The position numbers and the translations under genes were made by a program. Source: Planctomycetota bacterium (GTDB lineage: Bacteria > Planctomycetota > Phycisphaerae > Phycisphaerales > UBA1924). Taken from it: DNA of 64,000 nt. The notes beneath the pieces are model-generated. The model was not told the DNA's origin and ran no database searches. It worked only from the letters and a program-made list of their open reading frames with translations. This document shows, in pieces, positions 41,782 to 52,805 of the stretch. The stretch's first letter is position 1. Every line of letters begins with the position of its first letter. The stretch is from positions 2,650,796-2,714,795 of the forward strand of contig CP053450.1 of NCBI GenBank assembly GCA_013285505.1, written 5' to 3'.

Positions 41782-42129
41782 ATGGACACCGCCCCTCCGA
41801 CCAATCCCACCGCCCCTGTCATGCGGCCCCACCGTGGCTCGACGGTGCTCACGCTCGGCATCCTCGGCCTCGTCATCAACCTGGGATGTGGCCTCGGATG
41901 GATCCTCGGACTGATCGCCTGGACCATGGCCAACGGTGATCTCAAGAGCATGGACAGGCACGAGATGGACCCCACCGGCCGCGGCCTGACACAGGGCGGA
42001 AAGGTCTGCGGCATCATCAGCGTCGTCATGGGCGCGTTGGGCATACTCGCCACGATCGCCTACGTTGTGATCGTCGTGATCTTCGGGATTGCGATTCTCG
42101 GCGGTGCCGCCGGGGCCGCGGGGCCCTGA
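41782..42129 (+). CDS. DUF4190-type small membrane protein
   Basis: A 115-residue protein with GGAG eight bases before the ATG. After a Pro/Thr-rich cytosolic N-terminus come two or three hydrophobic segments: GSTVLTLGILGLVINLGCGL with the following GWILGLIAWTMA, and ISVVMGALGILATIAYVVIV. The intervening DLKSMDRHEMDPTGRGLTQGGKVCGI is the DUF4190 signature. Function is unknown; proteins like this are widespread and often single-gene units. Confidence 0.8.
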   Translation: MDTAPPTNPTAPVMRPHRGSTVLTLGILGLVINLGCGLGWILGLIAWTMANGDLKSMDRHEMDPTGRGLTQGGKVCGIISVVMGALGILATIAYVVIVVIFGIAILGGAAGAAGP

Positions 42130-42154
42130 ACGGCGCACGCACCCGCCCGCTGCC

Positions 42155-43540
42155 CTACGGCACGAGCACCAGCCAGAGGACGACCCAGGCGGACGCCACC
42201 ACCATCACCAGCGCGGTATAGCCGACGATGTCCCGCGCCTTCACACCCGTGATCGCCAGCACAGGCAACGCCCAGAACGGCTGGAGCATATTGGTCAGTT
42301 GGTCGCCGTAGGCCACCGCCATGACCATCTTCGCGGGGCTCACGCCCGCGTCGATCGCGGCCTGCATAGCGATCGGACCCTGCACCGCCCACTGCCCGCC
42401 GCCGGACGGGACGAACAGATTGACCACGCCGGCGCTGAAGAACGTGAGAACCGGGAGAGTCTGGGGCGTCGCGTTCGCCGAGATCGCCTCCGCGAGCATC
42501 ACCGTCATCCCGCTCTCCTTCATCACCGCCATGATCCCCGCGTAGAGCGGGAACTGCAGAATGATGCCGGCACAACTCGTCACGGCCCGCTCGACCGCGC
42601 GGACGTACCGCCGCGGCGTGCCGTGACAGACCAGGCCGAGCAGCAACATCGTGAGGTTCACCGTGTCCGGGTTCAGACTGAAGATCCCGGACTCGTGGTC
42701 CGTCCTCGGCATGTAGAACCGCCACGCCCACCAACCGATGAGCCCGACCAACGCGAGCGTCACGAGCGGGGAGTCCTCGAGCAGTCGCGGCAGAAAGGGG
42801 CTGGGCTCCCCGTCGGTCGAGTCCGGCCGCGGCTCGTCTGGTGCCACATCGAATGCCGCCATCGATTGCATGTCCCGCTCGTCGCGCGGAGACAGGGCCA
42901 TCACCAGCAGCGGCACCAGAACAATCAAGCCGCCGGTGACGACAAGATTGAGCGGGCTGAGCAGTGTCTGTGACAGGTCGATCGTCGCGATCGGCGGGGT
43001 CTCCCCGAAGATCTCGGTCAGCCCCCGCGGCGTGGTCACTTTGAGCGGTGCGCTGCCGGAGAACCCTCCGTGCCAGACGATGAATCCCAAATAGCCCGCC
43101 GCCGCGAGGAGCGGGTAGTGGGCCGGGCGGCCACTACGCTCCATCGCCTCACCGACCCGCTTGGCCAGCAGCCCCCCGGCGATCAGACCGAGCCCCCAGT
43201 TGCAGACCGACAGCGTGCAGGCGACGAACGCGACCAACGCCGCGGCCTGGGCACCGGTGCGCGGGAGCGAAGCAAGACGGTTGAGCACCGCCGAGACCGG
43301 CGGGCTCGACGCCAGCGCGTGCCCGGTCACGAGGATCAGGCACATCTGCATGCCGAACGCGAGCAGCGACCACACGCCCGAGGGGCCGCCCCAGTGGTCC
43401 ACCAGCGACGCCGGCGTGGAGTCGGTCAGCGTAAACGCGAGCGCAAATGTCAACAGCGTCAGCAGCACCGCGAGCACGAAGGGATCGGGCGCGGTGGCGC
43501 GGAACACCGCACTGATACGGAGGCCGAGTCTGCCGATCAT
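42155..43540 (-). CDS. Short-chain fatty acid transporter, AtoE family
   Basis: About 461 residues, with twelve or so hydrophobic segments. Family-typical stretches are SLLAFGMQMCLILVTGHALA, CNWGLGLIAGGLLAKRVG, NLFVPSGGGQWAVQGPIAMQ and YGDQLTNMLQPFWALPVL. The AtoE family is linked to short-chain fatty acid uptake (acetoacetate, butyrate). The start is taken as the ATG at 43540; a TTG at 43555 would add five residues and neither has a good ribosome-binding site. It is convergent with the DUF4190 gene, 25 bases apart. Confidence 0.88.
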   Translation of the reverse strand: MIGRLGLRISAVFRATAPDPFVLAVLLTLLTFALAFTLTDSTPASLVDHWGGPSGVWSLLAFGMQMCLILVTGHALASSPPVSAVLNRLASLPRTGAQAAALVAFVACTLSVCNWGLGLIAGGLLAKRVGEAMERSGRPAHYPLLAAAGYLGFIVWHGGFSGSAPLKVTTPRGLTEIFGETPPIATIDLSQTLLSPLNLVVTGGLIVLVPLLVMALSPRDERDMQSMAAFDVAPDEPRPDSTDGEPSPFLPRLLEDSPLVTLALVGLIGWWAWRFYMPRTDHESGIFSLNPDTVNLTMLLLGLVCHGTPRRYVRAVERAVTSCAGIILQFPLYAGIMAVMKESGMTVMLAEAISANATPQTLPVLTFFSAGVVNLFVPSGGGQWAVQGPIAMQAAIDAGVSPAKMVMAVAYGDQLTNMLQPFWALPVLAITGVKARDIVGYTALVMVVASAWVVLWLVLVP

Positions 43541-43597
43541 GCGGTGAATATACAACGAACGGCCAGATCACCGCGTGGTGCGTCCCGGGCCCGCCCT

Positions 43598-44323
43598 TCA
43601 GCCGTCCACGACCTTGTTCTTGAGCGTCCCGATCTTCTCGATCTCGACCTCGACCGAGTCACCGGCCTTCAGCCAGACCTGAGGCGACCGCGCCATGCCG
43701 ACGCCGCTGGGGGTGCCCGTCATGAGGAGCGTGCCCGGCACGAGCGTTGTCCCGCGAGACAGCTCGGCGATGAGCGACGCCACCGGGTGGAGCATGCTCG
43801 CCGTCGAGTCCTGCTGCATGACGGTGCCGTTGACGCGGCAGACGAGTCTGAGCGCCTGCGGGTCCTCGATCTCGCCCCCCGGCACCACCGTCGGCCCGAC
43901 AGGGCAGAACGTGTCGAAGCTCTTGCCGCGGCAGAACTGCCCGCCCGCCCCCTTTTTCTGCCACCAGCGGGCGGAGACATCGTTGACGCAGGTGTACCCG
44001 AGCACGTACTTCAGCGCGTTGTCAATCGAGACGTCCTTGGCGGCCGAGCCGATCACCACGCCGAGTTCCGCTTCGTAATCGACCTGCTCCGGACCCCCGG
44101 TCTCCTCGTCGCGGCAGAGGGCGGGGATTACGATTTCCTCGCCGTCCAGACAGCACGCCGCGGGGTTCTTCGTGAAGACCATCGGCCGTTCGGGCACGCT
44201 CTCGCCCTGCTCGGCGGCGTGCTCGGCGTAGTTGCGGCCGATGCCCATGACGTGCACGATCGGCAGCGTGGAACCATCGGGCATGGAGACGCCGACGCCG
44301 TTGGAAAGACGTGTGAGCTTCAT
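43598..44323 (-). CDS. Fumarylacetoacetate hydrolase (FAH) family enzyme
   Basis: A 241-residue single-domain FAH-fold protein. Entry motif GIGRNYAEHAAE, metal site in VDYEAELGVVIG, GYTCVNDVSARWWQKK, RGKSFDTFCPVGP and the closing LVPGTLLMTGTPSGVG are all present. The Mg2+-binding acidic residues of the family look conserved. Enzymes of this group hydrolyse or decarboxylate acylpyruvate-type 2,4-dioxo acids in aromatic catabolism, or act as oxaloacetate decarboxylases. The exact substrate is not predictable. It is on the same strand as atoE, 57 bases away. Confidence 0.9.
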   Translation of the reverse strand: MKLTRLSNGVGVSMPDGSTLPIVHVMGIGRNYAEHAAEQGESVPERPMVFTKNPAACCLDGEEIVIPALCRDEETGGPEQVDYEAELGVVIGSAAKDVSIDNALKYVLGYTCVNDVSARWWQKKGAGGQFCRGKSFDTFCPVGPTVVPGGEIEDPQALRLVCRVNGTVMQQDSTASMLHPVASLIAELSRGTTLVPGTLLMTGTPSGVGMARSPQVWLKAGDSVEVEIEKIGTLKNKVVDG

Positions 44324-44368
44324 GCGCGAGAGTAGGCCCGCGGCGGGGCGGTTGATCGATCGACCGGC

Positions 44369-46621
44369 TCAGATCACCGCGGCCGCAGGCACTGAGAGGC
44401 CCAGCGGGGCCGCGAGCGTGCCCCAGCCGCCGCGCAGGTAGAGGTCGTAATGCGAGAACGAGGCGGCAATGGGCAACGGGCTGTCCACGCGGATCGAGAA
44501 CGCCGTCGGCTCGCCGCGGCGGACGATGACCTGGTGCTCGTCGATCGCGACCGTGCGGGCCGTGCCGGCCCCGAGCCTGACGGTCGCCGACTCGCTCGTG
44601 CCGTCGGTGAAGAGAAACGTGACCCGCACGTCCGTCGAGATGGCGTTCGGGTTGAGCAGCTGCAGCCGCTCGATGTAGGTGCCGGGCGACCGCGGGTTGA
44701 CCCACGCGGCCCCGACCAGAAACGTGCGGCCGAACTCTGTCGTCGAGGTCATCGCATCGCCGTCGCCGTGCCGGAACTGCATGACCCGGGCGGTGACCGG
44801 TGCCGTAGCCGAATAGACCAAGGACGACTCGCCTCCCGGGCGCAGGCCGAGCTCGGCGGGCGTGACGGACACACGCGAGCGGGCCGGGACATCGAGCGCC
44901 ACCGGAGCGGTCAGCCCCGAGCCCGTGATCCGCAGGCGAGCGCTGTCGCCGGAGGAGTTAAGGAACGAGATGCGGGTCTGGGTGTCCGCGTCGGTCGCCA
45001 CGCCCGCAAAGGCCCCGGCGGTCGAGCCAGCGGTCGGCTGGCCAAGATTGCCATCGCCGCGGCCGTTGGTGATGTCGTAGGTCGTCTGGGCCGCGACGAT
45101 CGGCACGTCCGAATCGATCCAGAGGGCGTAGAGCCCCTCGCCGGGGATCTCGTTGTCGGTATCGACGTTGATCCCGCCGCGCCGGCCGCCCTCGAGCGTG
45201 CGCTCGAACCGGTGCATCACGCCCCGCTCATCCAGCAGCGTGAACCCCAGCGTCGCGGTGCCCGGGTTGGGGTTGAAGAACACCACGAAGTCGCGGATGT
45301 CCTCCGACCGCTGCAGCTCGGCGAACTCCCAGCGGGTGCTCAGCGTCTCGGTGAACGCCTCGCCGGTGGTCGCGCCGAAGTCGTAATGCCCCAGGTTGGC
45401 CCCGATCGGCCCGGAGGCGACCACCTCGAAGGCGTAGGGAACAAACTGCCGCGTGAGCGACGAGCCGGGGATGCGCGCGCTGGTCACGGTGATGCCGCCG
45501 CGGCTGTTGGCCTTGATGGTGCCCGAGCGCAGCAGGTCCGTCTTCTCGCCGGTCTCGTAGTGGGCGAAGACCGAGTAGGTCACGTCGAAGTCGTTGGGGT
45601 TGACCATCGGGACGAACTCCTCGATGGTCGGCGTGCTGTAGCCGGCGGGGTAGTAGTAGTGGTACAGCGCGGGGCTGGCGTCGATGTCGAGCGTGTAGCC
45701 GCCGATCGTGCCGTCGTCGGACTCGATGACGACGGTCAGGTTCTCGCCGGCCTCGCCGACGATCTCCAGCGTGGCGAGCGTGTCCGGCAGCGCGCCGCTG
45801 CTCACCCCCCGCGCGGCCCCGGCGCTGTCGATCACGGTGATCGTCGGGGCAAAGCCCGGATCGGCGGGTGCGTCGCCCTCGCGCTCCGTGGCGAGCAGCT
45901 GCAGGCGGATCGGGCCGTCGCCGGGCAGACGCAGGGTGAACGCGTCGGAATCCGTCGGGTGCTGCAGACCGGCGGTGATCGACGCGTCGGCGTTGAGCGG
46001 GTTCGGGAAGAGCGGGAATGGTGAGTCGTCGCGGTCGGCGTAGTCGTCGGGGGCGAAGGTCTCCCCGTCCCCGTCCCCGTCACCCCCACCCCCATCACCA
46101 TTACCGGAGTCGCCGTTCCCGTCATCGCCACCGTCCCGGCCGCCGGTGCCCGGCGTGATGTCCATCGCGATAAACACGGCGTAGCGGCCGGTGGTCGTCG
46201 TGCCGTCCGAGCCGTTCGGGGAGGTGCTCCGGGCGACGAGGTAGTAGTCCTCGCCGGCCTCCAGCATGAAGGACGGGATGATGAACGAGACACCGCCGGC
46301 GGCGATGCCCGTGCCCAGGACCGCGCCGTTGGCGTCGCGGAGCTCCATCATCGCGGCCAGCTGGCCGAAGTCGCGCTGGTACACGGTCATCGCGCTGACA
46401 CCGGAATCCCCCGGCGCGGTGAACCGGAACAGGTCCGTGTCGCTCGCCACCTCGATCACCCCGACCGCGTCGTCGATCTCGGTCGAGTAGGTGATCCCGT
46501 CACGGCTCGACAGCTCGATCGGCGTCGCGTCGCCGTAGTCCGGCAGGTTCGCGTGGTCGTCGCTCAGGAGCACCCGGGCTTCGAGCGGGCTGAACAGGTC
46601 GGTGAACGGTGCGTTGCGCAT
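44369..46621 (-). CDS. Large exported surface protein with LEAR-VLLS leader
   Basis: The ATG at 46621 has AAGGGGA upstream. The N-terminus MRNAPFTDLFSPLEARVLLSD is the planctomycete export-leader motif. About residues 30-160 resemble a bacterial pre-peptidase C-terminal-like beta domain (DTDLFRFTAPGDSGVSAMTV...). A low-complexity Gly/Asp spacer (GGDDGNGDSGNGDGGGG) follows, then a second similar domain (DSDAFTLRLPGDGPIRLQLL) and about 400 residues of Ig/fibronectin-like beta structure. There is no enzyme motif and no dockerin. Cell-surface or secreted, function unknown. It is separated from the FAH gene by 45 bases. Confidence 0.8.
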   Translation of the reverse strand: MRNAPFTDLFSPLEARVLLSDDHANLPDYGDATPIELSSRDGITYSTEIDDAVGVIEVASDTDLFRFTAPGDSGVSAMTVYQRDFGQLAAMMELRDANGAVLGTGIAAGGVSFIIPSFMLEAGEDYYLVARSTSPNGSDGTTTTGRYAVFIAMDITPGTGGRDGGDDGNGDSGNGDGGGGDGDGDGETFAPDDYADRDDSPFPLFPNPLNADASITAGLQHPTDSDAFTLRLPGDGPIRLQLLATEREGDAPADPGFAPTITVIDSAGAARGVSSGALPDTLATLEIVGEAGENLTVVIESDDGTIGGYTLDIDASPALYHYYYPAGYSTPTIEEFVPMVNPNDFDVTYSVFAHYETGEKTDLLRSGTIKANSRGGITVTSARIPGSSLTRQFVPYAFEVVASGPIGANLGHYDFGATTGEAFTETLSTRWEFAELQRSEDIRDFVVFFNPNPGTATLGFTLLDERGVMHRFERTLEGGRRGGINVDTDNEIPGEGLYALWIDSDVPIVAAQTTYDITNGRGDGNLGQPTAGSTAGAFAGVATDADTQTRISFLNSSGDSARLRITGSGLTAPVALDVPARSRVSVTPAELGLRPGGESSLVYSATAPVTARVMQFRHGDGDAMTSTTEFGRTFLVGAAWVNPRSPGTYIERLQLLNPNAISTDVRVTFLFTDGTSESATVRLGAGTARTVAIDEHQVIVRRGEPTAFSIRVDSPLPIAASFSHYDLYLRGGWGTLAAPLGLSVPAAAVI

Positions 46622-46719
46622 GGTGTGGTCCCCTTGGCGCAGAGCTCCCGCGCCACGGAGGTCTACCGCCCGGCCCCGCCGGTGTTGCACCGGGTTTCAC
46701 CGGTTCTGCGCACGTTCGA

Positions 46720-48185
<1,466 letters not shown>

Positions 48186-48225
48186 CGGGCATGATAGAGC
48201 CCCGACGCGCTCGGTCAGCCGCGGC

Positions 48226-49618
48226 TCAGCATCCGGCGACCCAGAGATTCATGAACACCAGGAAGTCCCGCGTGTCCACGTTCCCGTCCTCGGTGAGGTC
48301 CGCCTCGGGCTCGTCGATCACCCAGTCGTTCAGGTACGCCAGGAAGTCCTGCGAGTTGACCGTGCCGTCCTCGTTCCAGTCCGGCACACACGTCGACGGT
48401 GCCTCGAACACATACACCGCGCCGACGGGTGAAGATTGCCGTGCCCCCACAACCAGCGACTTCCCGTCCACCGCGACCGGCTCGCCGAAGTCGCTCCCGT
48501 TCTCGACATCCGGGTTCGACAGCCGCTGGAGGAGGGTCCACGCTCCATCCTGACGAACAAAGACATACGCAGCGCCTTCGCGGCGCTCGATGTTGTCCTC
48601 ATGCGGCGCACCAACAACCATCCTGTCCCCCACGAGATCGACCGTCTTCCCGAACCACGCATACGCCTCGGGAACGCCGGCCGAGAGCTCCTGCACAAAC
48701 TCCCATGCACCCGTCTCCACACGCTCGTACACATAGACCTTGCCGGCCGAAGTCAGACCGTCTACGGCAGCGACGGGGGCCCCGACAACGAGCGTGTTCC
48801 CGTCCAGCGCCAGTGCTTCACCAAAGTCCTCGTTCATCGGGGGGACATGAGGCGGCTGAACGAGCTCGGCCGTTTCCTGCCAGGACCGCCCGTCGTACTC
48901 AAACACGTAGACCGAGCCCCACGCGACATCCGGCTCGTACTTGCCGGTCGCGGCGGCCGCGGCCACATCTCCGCTGATGACGCACGTGCCTCCAAAGTAC
49001 TCATCCTCACCCCCGTTCGACGCCTCGAGCCGGGCGACCTGCCGGTAGCGCCCGTCGCTGCGGCTCAAAGACGAACGCGGCCCCCTGGTCCGGCGCGTGC
49101 TTGCGGTCGGACGGGGCTCCCACGATCACGCGCGAACCGTCGTCGGCGGCGATCGCGTACCCGAACCACTGGTCGTACCGTGTTCCGGAGCTTGGCACAA
49201 GCTCCTCCACGAGCACCCACTCGTCGGCAACGAACTGGAAGTGGAACACGATCCCCGCGTCTTCGCGCGGCAGGTCGTGCCCGAACGCCCCAACGAGGAT
49301 GTGCTCTCCCTGCACCGCCACCGCACTGGCAAACTTTGAGTACGTTGAGACCCCGGCGTGGCGGATCTTCGGACCCTCGGCCCACTCCCCGCTCGACCGT
49401 GTGTACGTGAACACGCTGCCGAGATTCCAGCCGTCGCTGGCGATCCCGCGTCCTCCGACCGCCAGCCGGCCGCCCTGCAGCGAGAGCGACTTGGCGAACT
49501 CGTAGCTGCGCTCGGCACCATCGGGCGGGCGATACTCGGCGACCACGTCCCACTGTCCCCACGCCGTGGCGGCACCGGCGCAGATCACTCCACAGACACG
49601 AACCAGTCGGGTAGTCAC
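48226..49618 (-). CDS. Secreted FG-GAP repeat protein with C-terminal dockerin-type EF-hands (frame break near 49062)
   Basis: The GTG at 49618 opens a signal peptide (TTRLVRVCGVICAGAATAWG). About seven FG-GAP-like repeats follow, recognisable as FGKTVDLVGDRMVVGAPHED and variants (AVAVQGEHILVGAFG, ALALDGNTLVVGAPV). They should form a calcium-binding beta-propeller. The end is a pair of GC-type dockerin EF-hands (DWNEDGTVNSQDFLAYLNDW, TEDGNVDTRDFLVFMNLW). At 49060-49065 the sequence reads GCGGCT; with GCGCT the blade continues FVFERSDGRYRQVARLEAS. It is the only dockerin-bearing gene outside the array at 59-64 kb. Confidence 0.85.
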
Positions 49619-50135
49619 GGTCGGCCCTTTCGGAAAGTGATTCTCATGAAGCCTGTCCGAACGCAGTCTACCAGAGTTCCCGTTCGGCCAAAGGCGAATC
49701 TCCCCGCCCGCGGCGTGCGGTTGTCGCGACTCTCGTCGCACCGCGGGTGCCCGCTCCCATCGCCTCTCCGCATCGGCGGAACCCCGGGTTCGGCCCACGC
49801 GACGGCGAGGCCGGTGGGGCCGGGTGGGGCGTCTCGACCCTTGCACCCCACGTTCCCACGGTGTTAGAGCACGCTCTGCACGCCTCACGCCGTGATCTGA
49901 TGGCTTCGGGACGCGTTCCCGTGGCCTCGGGACGCTGTCCCGTGGCGTCGGGACGCCGTGCCGCGGCCTCGGGACGCGGTGCCGCGGCCTCGGGACGCCG
50001 CGCCGCGGTGTCGGGACGCCGCGCCGTGGTGCCGGGACGCGATGCCGTGGCCTCGCGATGGTGCCACGACGTGCCGCCTCCGGCCGCCCGGTGCCACGAT
50101 GCGGCGTGCCGCGTCGTGCCGGGGTCGGCCCCCCG
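49619..50135. other. Intergenic region containing a 21-bp tandem array
   Basis: These 517 bases contain no supported gene; they separate the FG-GAP gene from lemA. The first ~250 bases are GC-rich and featureless to my reading, and the rest is dominated by the tandem repeat at 49897-50062. The FG-GAP promoter should lie close to 49620-49700, but no clear elements are seen. Confidence 0.5.
49897..50062. repeat. Tandem array of about seven to eight 21-bp units
   Basis: Consecutive imperfect copies share the core CCTCGGGACGC with spacers such as GGTGCCGCGG. The period is 21 bp (for example GTGCCGCGGCCTCGGGACGC), with one to five differences between units. The unit is a multiple of three and stays open in several frames, but no start, ribosome-binding site or homology supports translation. 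Confidence 0.8.
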
Positions 50136-50705
50136 CTACACCGACACCCGCGGCACCACCCGCTCGGCATCGCTCGACAGCTCAAAGAACGACTCGGGCT
50201 TGAAGCCGAACGCCGAACCGACGAGGTTGGTCGGGAACATCCCCGCCAGCTGGTTCATCTCCCGGACGTTGGCGTTGAAGAACCGCCGCGTCGCGGCGAT
50301 CCGGTCTTCGGTGTTGCTCAGCTCCTCCTGCAACGCCAGAAAGTTCTTGTCGGCCTTGAGCTCCGGGTAGCCCTCGGCCAGCGCGAAGAGCTTGCCGACC
50401 GATCGCATCAGCTCGGTCTCGTCGGCGGCCTGCGTGCCCGCGTCGGTGTGCGTCGCGGCCGAGCGGTTGCGAAGCTCGATCACCCGCTCGAGCGTCTCGC
50501 GCTCGTGCGCGGCGTAGCCCTTGACCGTCTCGACCAGGTTGGGGATCAGGTCGTGCCGGCGCTTCAGCTCGACATCGATCCCCGACCAGCTCTCGCGGAT
50601 GTGCTGCCGCAGCCGGACGAACCGGTTGTACGTCGCGACCACCCAGATCAGCGGCACCAGCACCACCACGCCGACCGCAAGCAACACCACGCCGAGTCCG
50701 TCCAT
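50136..50705 (-). CDS. LemA family membrane-anchored protein
   Basis: A 189-residue protein. The ATG at 50705 has GAGG six bases upstream; a GTG at 50717 lies on top of that site and is less likely. One N-terminal transmembrane helix (GLGVVLLAVGVVVLVPLIWV) is followed by the helical LemA domain: YNRFVRLRQHIRESWSGIDVELKRRHDL, IPNLVETVKGYA and the C-terminal NTEDRIAATRRFFNANVREMN. The cellular role of LemA is not well defined. It is downstream of, and on the same strand as, two paralogous membrane proteins, with 45 bases between. Confidence 0.92.
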   Translation of the reverse strand: MDGLGVVLLAVGVVVLVPLIWVVATYNRFVRLRQHIRESWSGIDVELKRRHDLIPNLVETVKGYAAHERETLERVIELRNRSAATHTDAGTQAADETELMRSVGKLFALAEGYPELKADKNFLALQEELSNTEDRIAATRRFFNANVREMNQLAGMFPTNLVGSAFGFKPESFFELSSDAERVVPRVSV

Positions 50706-50750
50706 GCCCTGCCTCACCTTCCCGTGCCGCCTCTACAGCCCCTGCCGACC

Positions 50751-51488
50751 CTACCGACCCAGCGCCCCGGCCAGCCCCTGCTGCGGCTCTGCCATGTCCT
50801 TCATCAGGTGCTCCGGCCAGTGCTCGAAGAACGTCCCCAGCCAGCCCAGATGCGTCTCGAACTCCTCCGGCCGCCAGCGCTTGTTGCCCTGGCTCAGCAG
50901 ACACCAGCCCTTGTCGTACTCCACCAGCTGCGGCGACGACCGCAGCAGGAACTCCATCATCCGCGGCGTGACGACGTCGTAGGCGAACCGCTTGTCGTCG
51001 CACTTGACGTGGAACTTCCGGCTGAACTCCGCCGACTCAAAATCAATGTCGTCGAACCCGATCGCCCCGGCCAGCTTGTCGAACAGGTGCTCGGGCCGGA
51101 TCCGCAGCTCGCCCCGCCACACCAGCGGCGGCCGCAGCAGCAGATAGCTCACGCGGTACGTCGTCGTCGTTCTCGACTTGCCGTTGTTCCGCGTCACCTT
51201 GTAGGTGAAGTCGCCCATCTGCCCGCGGTAGACCCGATCGTTGATCGTGATCTCACCCTCCAGCGTGTTGTACGCCGCGCGGCCGTGCCCCTGCCGGAAC
51301 ATCGCAAACTGGGCGAACCGCTCGTCGTGGCCCCGGTCCTTGTCGGGATCGAACCGCCAGCCCAGCCGCCGCGAGAGAGCCGCGAGCGCATCGCGACGCT
51401 TCTGCGCCTGTTTGGCACCAAAGACGATCGCCACCACGACCACCGCCAGCACCGCAACGATCAACACCACCGGTCCCGCCGAATCCAT
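50751..51488 (-). CDS. Membrane-anchored protein of unknown function, paralog A
   Basis: A 245-residue protein with one N-terminal transmembrane helix (GPVVLIVAVLAVVVVAIVFG) and a soluble domain starting ALAALSRRLGWRFDPDKDRG. Its domain includes RVYRGQMGDFTYKV, SYLLLRPPL, DIDFESAEFSRKFHVKCDDKRFAYDVVTPRMM and a closing FFEHWPEHLM. Every one of these blocks has a counterpart in the adjacent gene (paralog B), so the two arose by duplication. I recognise only a loose resemblance to DUF3137-type proteins. Grouped with lemA on one strand. Function unknown. Confidence 0.75.
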   Translation of the reverse strand: MDSAGPVVLIVAVLAVVVVAIVFGAKQAQKRRDALAALSRRLGWRFDPDKDRGHDERFAQFAMFRQGHGRAAYNTLEGEITINDRVYRGQMGDFTYKVTRNNGKSRTTTTYRVSYLLLRPPLVWRGELRIRPEHLFDKLAGAIGFDDIDFESAEFSRKFHVKCDDKRFAYDVVTPRMMEFLLRSSPQLVEYDKGWCLLSQGNKRWRPEEFETHLGWLGTFFEHWPEHLMKDMAEPQQGLAGALGR

Positions 51489-51500
51489 CGGCGGAGTGTA

Positions 51501-52235
51501 TCAAACCTCGCCCGCAAGGAAACCGGCCAGCCTGGCGGGCGGGGGGCCGTACTCTTCGAGCAGGTACGCGGGCCATCGCTCGAAGAACCCGAGCGTCCAG
51601 CGGAAATGCCGCTCGAACCGTGCGGCGTTCCACAATCCCTCGCCCTCATAGCACAGCCACCAGCACCGGCCGCTCGACATATAACGCGGCGCCCGCGCGA
51701 GCATGTGCTCCATCATCGGCGGGGTGATGACCGCGTAGGCGAAAGACCTGCTCGCGCACGAGACGTGGAAGCGGCGGCTGAACGCCGCGGACTCGAAGTC
51801 GATGTCCTCAGAGCCGACGACCTCGGCCAGCACGTCGAGCAGGCCGGTCTCGCGGATACCCAGATCCGGCGTCAGACCGCAGGGCTGCTGCATCACCAGA
51901 TAGCTGAACTCGCGGGTCGGTCCCCGGCTTTCCGCATCTCCCTCGCGGTACCGATAGTCCCCCATCTGCACCCGGCATCGCCGGCCCGCGATCGTCACCT
52001 CTCCGCGGAAGGTGTTTGACATGCGCCACCTTTGGCCGCGGACAAAGCACGGGAAGTGACCGAACTTCTCGTGGATGCCGGAGCCTCCCGCGCGGGTATA
52101 CCGGAGTCCGAGACGCCCCGCAAGGCCCTCCAGCTCCCGGAGCCGCCGCCGCTTCCGCAGGATCCCGATCACCACCGCCACGATCAGCAGCAGCGCCAGG
52201 AAGGGCCAGATCAAGTAGTTGAGTATGTCGCCCAC
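51501..52235 (-). CDS. Membrane-anchored protein of unknown function, paralog B
   Basis: About 244 residues from a GTG at 52235; an upstream start would run into the divergent smpB gene. The N-terminal helix is ILNYLIWPFLALLLIVAVVIG, followed by a basic stop-transfer segment RKRRRLRE. The soluble part parallels paralog A block by block: CRVQMGDYRYRE, SYLVMQQPCG, DIDFESAAFSRRFHVSCASRSFAYAVITPPMM and FFERWPAYLL. The two genes are 12 bases apart. They differ most in the middle region, so they are not a recent copy. Function unknown. Confidence 0.72.
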   Translation of the reverse strand: MGDILNYLIWPFLALLLIVAVVIGILRKRRRLRELEGLAGRLGLRYTRAGGSGIHEKFGHFPCFVRGQRWRMSNTFRGEVTIAGRRCRVQMGDYRYREGDAESRGPTREFSYLVMQQPCGLTPDLGIRETGLLDVLAEVVGSEDIDFESAAFSRRFHVSCASRSFAYAVITPPMMEHMLARAPRYMSSGRCWWLCYEGEGLWNAARFERHFRWTLGFFERWPAYLLEEYGPPPARLAGFLAGEV

Positions 52236-52290
52236 ACCGAGAGCGTACCGCGCCGGACGCGCCCGCCGCGCTCCTACCATCCCCCCGCAC

Positions 52291-52772
52291 ATGGCCGGCA
52301 AGAAGAAGAAATCCAACCCCGCCCCCACCATCGAGAACCGGCGGGCCCGGTACGACTACGAGATCCTCGACACGCTCGAGTGCGGCATCATGCTGCAGGG
52401 CTCCGAGGTCAAGAGCGTCCGCAACGGCAAGGTCTCGCTCGGCGAGGGCTACGTCCGCGTGCAGCTCGAGCCGCCCTGCTTCTTCCTCCACTCGGTCAAC
52501 ATCGCCGAGTACGGCCCCGCCGGCCCCACCGCCCACCAGCCCACGCGCACCCGCCGCCTCCTCGCCCACAAGCGCGAGGTGCTCAACTTCTTCCGGCAGG
52601 TCGACCAGAAGGGCGTCACGCTCGTCCCGCTCAAGATGTACTTCAAAGACGGCCGCGCCAAGGTGCTCGTCGGCGTCGGCCGCGGCAAGCAGTCCCACGA
52701 CAAGCGCCGCACCATCGCCGACCGCGAGTCCAGCGCGAGCTTGATCGGGCCATGTCCAAGCGGATGCGCTAG
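52291..52772 (+). CDS. smpB: SsrA-binding protein SmpB (frame break near 52726)
   Basis: Binds tmRNA and delivers it to stalled ribosomes in trans-translation. The full SmpB sequence is present: N-terminal ENRRARYDYEILDTLECGI, LQGSEVKSVRNGKVSLGEGY, the LLAHKREVLNFF strand, GVTLVPLKMYFKDGRAKV and VGVGRGKQSHDKRRTIADRE. Just after this the frame changes near 52726 (GAGTCCAG). The other frame supplies the expected basic tail QRELDRAMSKRM and a stop at 52772. One missing base would join them, giving about 160 residues. The tmRNA gene itself is not in this window. There is no clear Shine-Dalgarno. Confidence 0.93.
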
Positions 52773-52805
52773 CGATCGCGCCGGCGCGGTGCCAAACTCA
52801 TAGAT

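Noticed and set aside
49897..50062. CRISPR array
   Set aside because: The 21-bp units are contiguous and imperfect with no unique spacers, and no cas gene lies nearby.
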